Position numbers and translations under genes: made by a program. The notes under the pieces were generated by a model. It worked only from the letters and a program-made list of their open reading frames with translations. It did not search any database and was not told the DNA's origin. From the NCBI GenBank assembly GCA_002440745.1, contig DJVB01000026.1, positions 1 to 64,000 on the forward strand: a stretch of 64,000 nucleotides of DNA, given 5' to 3'. The stretch comes from Bacteroidales bacterium UBA6267 (GTDB lineage: Bacteria > Bacteroidota > Bacteroidia > Bacteroidales > UBA1556). Shown in pieces: positions 61,005 to 64,000 of this stretch (the first letter of the stretch is position 1; each line of letters starts with the position of its first letter).

Positions 61005-62612
61005 ATGAAAAAACTTCAATCTTTAATAACAGTAGTTTTTGTATTGATTTTTTCTACTGTCATAGCAATACCCGACACTACTCATATTTGGTATCACGAC
61101 GATCCGACTGCCACTGGAAATATGGGTATTAGTTTAACGGAAGCATATCAGTTTGCTGCGGATAAAAACCTGAAAGCCAATGAGGTAGTGGTTGCGGTAA
61201 TTGATTCAGGAATAGACACCGCTCATGTTGACTTGATAGGCAACTTATGGGTTAACAAGGGCGAGATTCCCCATAATGGCGTTGATGATGATAAAAATGG
61301 ATATGTTGACGATATTCATGGATGGAATTTTCTTGGAAATGAAGACGGTTACTGCGTGGAAGGGGAAACCTTAGAGCAAACAAGGATTTACCGAGAGTAT
61401 AAAAAGCGATTTGCCGGCAAGTCGAAAAAGGAAATTGCCAAGGAGGAAAAACAAGATTTTAAGGAATGGTTGGCAATTAAAAAGGAATTTGAGAAAGAAA
61501 GACTTTCGGCACAGAACGCATTGAAAAACATAACCTTAGGCTTGAAAGCTTATGATAATTCTGTGGAGATGATTCAGAAATATCTCAAAAAGGAAGAGTT
61601 TACACGAGAGGAAGTGGAAAGCATTAAAAGCGAAGACGAACGTTTACAGGCAGCGATTAGTTTTTATCTTTTTCCTTTCGGTAGTGAAATGAGCCGAGAA
61701 GATTTAGTTTCGGCAAAGGAGTATTATGAAGAGCAGGTAAATAAGCGTTTAAATGTGAATTACAATCCGAGAAAGCCTGTAGATGATGATGTTACGAATA
61801 TCAACGATAGCCTTTTTGGAAATAATATTTTATATCCTGAGGGGTCGAATCATGGCACAGGGGTATCGGGAATCCTTGGAGCTGTTCGTGGCAATGGAAT
61901 TGGGTTGGATGGAATTGCTCCCAATGTTAAAATTATGATGATTCGAGTTGTCCCCGGCGGGGATGAATACGACAAAGATGTGGCGCTTGCTATTCGTTAT
62001 GCGGTGAAAATGGGCGCCAAAATTATAAACTGTAGTTTTGGTAAAGATTACTCCCCAAACAAAAATTTTGTAGATGAAGCAGTGCGGTATGCTGCGGTGA
62101 ATGATGTGCTTATTGTCCATGCTTCAGGCAATGATGGCAGAAATATAGACAAGGGAAGGAATTTTCCGACAAAGTATTTGGATAATCCGGCTATTACCGC
62201 CGACAACTGGATTGAGGTTGGCGCAAGCGATAAGAAAGAGGGACTCAACTTAGCAGCGGAGTTTTCAAACTATGGAAAAGAGGTAGATATTTTTGCTCCG
62301 GGTGTTGATATTTTCAGTACAAACGTGAAGAGCAAGTTTGGTTTTTCGGATGGCACTTCCGATGCAGCTCCTGTTGTTTCTGGCGTGGCTGCCTTGCTTT
62401 TGTCCTATTTTCCTGAACTGTCTGCAATAGAGTTGAAATCTTATATTATGCAATCAGGCACGGATAAAAGCGATGTAATTGTTTATTTGCCAAATGATTA
62501 TGGTAAGAAGAAAAAAACGAAATTTGGGAAATTGTCTGCGTCAGGAAAAATTGTGAACGCATACTCGGCTTTAAAATTGGTTTATGAGAGTCAACAAGCT
62601 CTAAGGGAATAG
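61005..62612 (+). CDS. Subtilase (S8) family serine protease, exported
   Basis: A 535-residue subtilisin-like protease with a signal peptide (about 1-22). The catalytic triad is D67 (VVAVIDSGID), H283 (NHGTGVSGI) and S452 (GTSDAAPVVSG). Between D67 and H283 there is an insertion rich in Lys and Glu (about 120-255) that looks helical or coiled-coil; most subtilases have only about 40 residues there. It lacks a T9SS sorting domain. The stop lies 11 bases inside the convergent lipoprotein gene. Confidence 0.9.
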   Translation: MKKLQSLITVVFVLIFSTVIAIPDTTHIWYHDDPTATGNMGISLTEAYQFAADKNLKANEVVVAVIDSGIDTAHVDLIGNLWVNKGEIPHNGVDDDKNGYVDDIHGWNFLGNEDGYCVEGETLEQTRIYREYKKRFAGKSKKEIAKEEKQDFKEWLAIKKEFEKERLSAQNALKNITLGLKAYDNSVEMIQKYLKKEEFTREEVESIKSEDERLQAAISFYLFPFGSEMSREDLVSAKEYYEEQVNKRLNVNYNPRKPVDDDVTNINDSLFGNNILYPEGSNHGTGVSGILGAVRGNGIGLDGIAPNVKIMMIRVVPGGDEYDKDVALAIRYAVKMGAKIINCSFGKDYSPNKNFVDEAVRYAAVNDVLIVHASGNDGRNIDKGRNFPTKYLDNPAITADNWIEVGASDKKEGLNLAAEFSNYGKEVDIFAPGVDIFSTNVKSKFGFSDGTSDAAPVVSGVAALLLSYFPELSAIELKSYIMQSGTDKSDVIVYLPNDYGKKKKTKFGKLSASGKIVNAYSALKLVYESQQALRE

Positions 62613-62963
62613 AAAGATAGATTTCTCCACATCTTCACCGTGAGATCCTAAGTTTACTTTTCCTAAACCCTGCAAACTGTCTTTTGAAACCTTGATATCG
62701 AGTTGCACTTGGAGATTGAAAGAGTGCCGAAACTCTCCTTTACCATCGGTATAACCTTCAACTTTGACATCATCTTTAAGCAAAACAACCTTAGCTCCCG
62801 GCACAACGACATTAGTGTCGCTGAGCAATTTGGCAACAACCGTTAAGGTCATGCTGCGTTCTTTCCGACATGAGGTGGACGTAAACAAGACTATTCCCAC
62901 TAAAAGAACTAAGGGAAAAATCCATAAGTATTTTGTTGTCAGTTTATTAATCATAGCAATCAA
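62601..62963 (-). CDS. Small lipoprotein with carboxypeptidase-regulatory-like fold
   Basis: A 120-residue protein whose signal ends in a lipobox (FTSTSC, Cys about residue 32). The mature part (TLTVVAKLLSDTNVVVPGAKVVLLKD, DGKGEFRHSF) looks like a small beta-sandwich of the carboxypeptidase-regulatory or transthyretin-like kind, seen in many Bacteroidota envelope proteins. An alternative start is three codons in. It overlaps the subtilase stop convergently by 12 bases. Function unknown. Confidence 0.7.
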   Translation of the reverse strand: MIAMINKLTTKYLWIFPLVLLVGIVLFTSTSCRKERSMTLTVVAKLLSDTNVVVPGAKVVLLKDDVKVEGYTDGKGEFRHSFNLQVQLDIKVSKDSLQGLGKVNLGSHGEDVEKSIFLFP

Positions 62964-63135
62964 TTTAAAAAACTCCGAATTGAATTACAAAAGCGATTTA
63001 CAAAAGTAGTTATTAAACATTAAACCATTAGTTTTTTTTGAATATGATTTTGATTAGGAAAATGTTTTCGAGGGAGGCAAGGATTGGATAAATTTTATAT
63101 TAATGGATTATCCGGGAGATATTTTACATAACGGC

Positions 63136-63873
63136 TTAATCTTTCTTTTTTCGCTCTGAAATAACTTTATAAAATAGAAAGGCTAAATAAAAGATTAATA
63201 CAACAATAATGAAATACATATTTTCATTATTTATGTCAATATACAAAGAATAGTAAAGAAATCCTGATAAGGTTAATAATGAAAAAATGATTAAAAAAAT
63301 ACCAAAATTAGTTTGATAAATATTTGAAGAGGGTTGGATAATTGGGAGTGTTATTTTTTCATTTTTTGATAACATCAAAATTTCTCTATTATAGCGTTTA
63401 ATTTCTTGTTCAAACTGGTTTTTAAATTCTTCAAAATTTGAATTTCTATAATAGGCAAGTTTCCAAATTCTATATATTTTACCATTTGAATCAACTAATT
63501 TTAACCAATACCAATTATAGTCTTCTTGAAACACGTAGCTTTTGATTTGTGAAAAATGAAGTTGAAAGCTGGGTTTGATTGGCGCTCTGACTATTGAACT
63601 TCTGCTGACATGAATCTCATTATTAAGTAGATGTATTGTTGTTTTATTAAAGGCAACTATTCTTGTTATTAATACTGGCAAAATAATAAAAAGTGTTGGA
63701 ATAATAATCATGATAAAAACCTCGTTTTCGATAGTTAGTTTTCCTAAAATAATGGAATCAATTGTTAAGACTAAAAAGAACACTGAAAGCATTACAATCC
63801 AAGATGTTTCTTGAAATATATACTCAATTCCATCCTTCGAATTATTTAAATTTTTCTTTGTCTGATTATTCAT
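63136..63873 (-). CDS. Membrane protein of unknown function
   Basis: A 245-residue protein from the Met at 63873 (an upstream Met at 63903 is possible). Two hydrophobic segments near residues 27-67 are followed by a cytoplasmic-looking domain (HLLNNEIHVSRSSIV, KPSFQLHFSQIKSYVF) resembling bacterial PH-like regions, and two more hydrophobic segments near 190-240. No family is certain. It is the last gene in the window and appears to stand alone. Confidence 0.5.
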   Translation of the reverse strand: MNNQTKKNLNNSKDGIEYIFQETSWIVMLSVFFLVLTIDSIILGKLTIENEVFIMIIIPTLFIILPVLITRIVAFNKTTIHLLNNEIHVSRSSIVRAPIKPSFQLHFSQIKSYVFQEDYNWYWLKLVDSNGKIYRIWKLAYYRNSNFEEFKNQFEQEIKRYNREILMLSKNEKITLPIIQPSSNIYQTNFGIFLIIFSLLTLSGFLYYSLYIDINNENMYFIIVVLIFYLAFLFYKVISERKKKD

Positions 63874-64000
63874 GTTTACAAAATTATTATACGGGGCAAA
63901 CACCCCCTACTATATCTCCTCTAAAAATCAATATTGGTCGTATTTTTTCGCCTATTTCAATTTCGTATTGAGAAAAATAATAAAGCATAATATAGATTTT

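Overview
The window is a chromosomal piece of an anaerobic, hydrogen-metabolising member of the Bacteroidota. The signs are an LpxC-FabZ fusion, Bacteroidota-restricted families (DUF4837, DUF3098, DUF4159, PorW/SprE), several secreted proteins ending in type IX secretion (T9SS) sorting domains, promoter-like TAnnTTTG elements in place of classical -10 boxes, no clear Shine-Dalgarno sites, and AT-rich DNA. An [FeFe]-hydrogenase operon points to fermentation. A Bacteroidales/Marinilabiliales-like lineage is my guess; there is no rRNA to settle it.

Layout. 0.4-5 kb: membrane metallophosphoesterase, a GT-C-like membrane protein, tRNA-Val(UAC) preceded by two broken tRNA-like repeat units, a NUDIX hydrolase, and an intergenic mosaic of short repeats. 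5.2-11.7 kb: [FeFe]-hydrogenase region (HydC/NuoE-like, HydB/NuoF-like, HydA, a TM1266-type regulator, HydG, HydF; no HydE). 11.8-18.3 kb: DUF4837 lipoprotein, malic enzyme, RuvC, flippase-like membrane protein and GT2 glycosyltransferase. 18.3-23.6 kb: an accessory island with a decayed HepT/MntA pair, a ParD with a truncated ParE, and a minus-strand set encoding a TPR membrane protein, a phospholipase-D-like domain joined to an apparent E2 (ubiquitin-conjugating-like) domain, and a small protein. 23.7-30.5 kb: housekeeping genes (ispD, queA, truB, uppP, DUF3098, ftsX, frr, DUF4159, rsmE). 30.9-46.8 kb: T9SS-exported proteins, bL25, polysaccharide deacetylase, EF-P, an LpxD-like acyltransferase, PorW/SprE and a Ca-type P-ATPase. 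46.8-60.9 kb, minus strand: oxidoreductase, ClpS, a repeat block, dxs-rseP-dxr, an ABC ATPase, the lipid A genes lpxA, lpxC/fabZ and lpxD, a DPP IV-like peptidase, a GGGP-synthase-type enzyme and a phosphopantetheinyl transferase. 61-64 kb: a subtilase, a small lipoprotein and a membrane protein.

How they fit together. dxs, dxr and ispD cover three early MEP-pathway steps; uppP and the GGGP-synthase-like enzyme use polyprenyl products. lpxD, lpxC/fabZ and lpxA make lipid A precursors. PorW belongs to the T9SS that would export the three CTD-bearing proteins here. The hydrogenase genes encode a multimeric NAD-linked enzyme with two of its three dedicated maturases.

Most unusual: the PLD-E2 fusion with its TPR membrane neighbour (candidate undescribed conflict or defence module), and the tandem tRNA-Val 5'-half units carrying a 20-bp perfect palindrome in the D-loop position. 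All calls come from reading the sequence; no database search was run.
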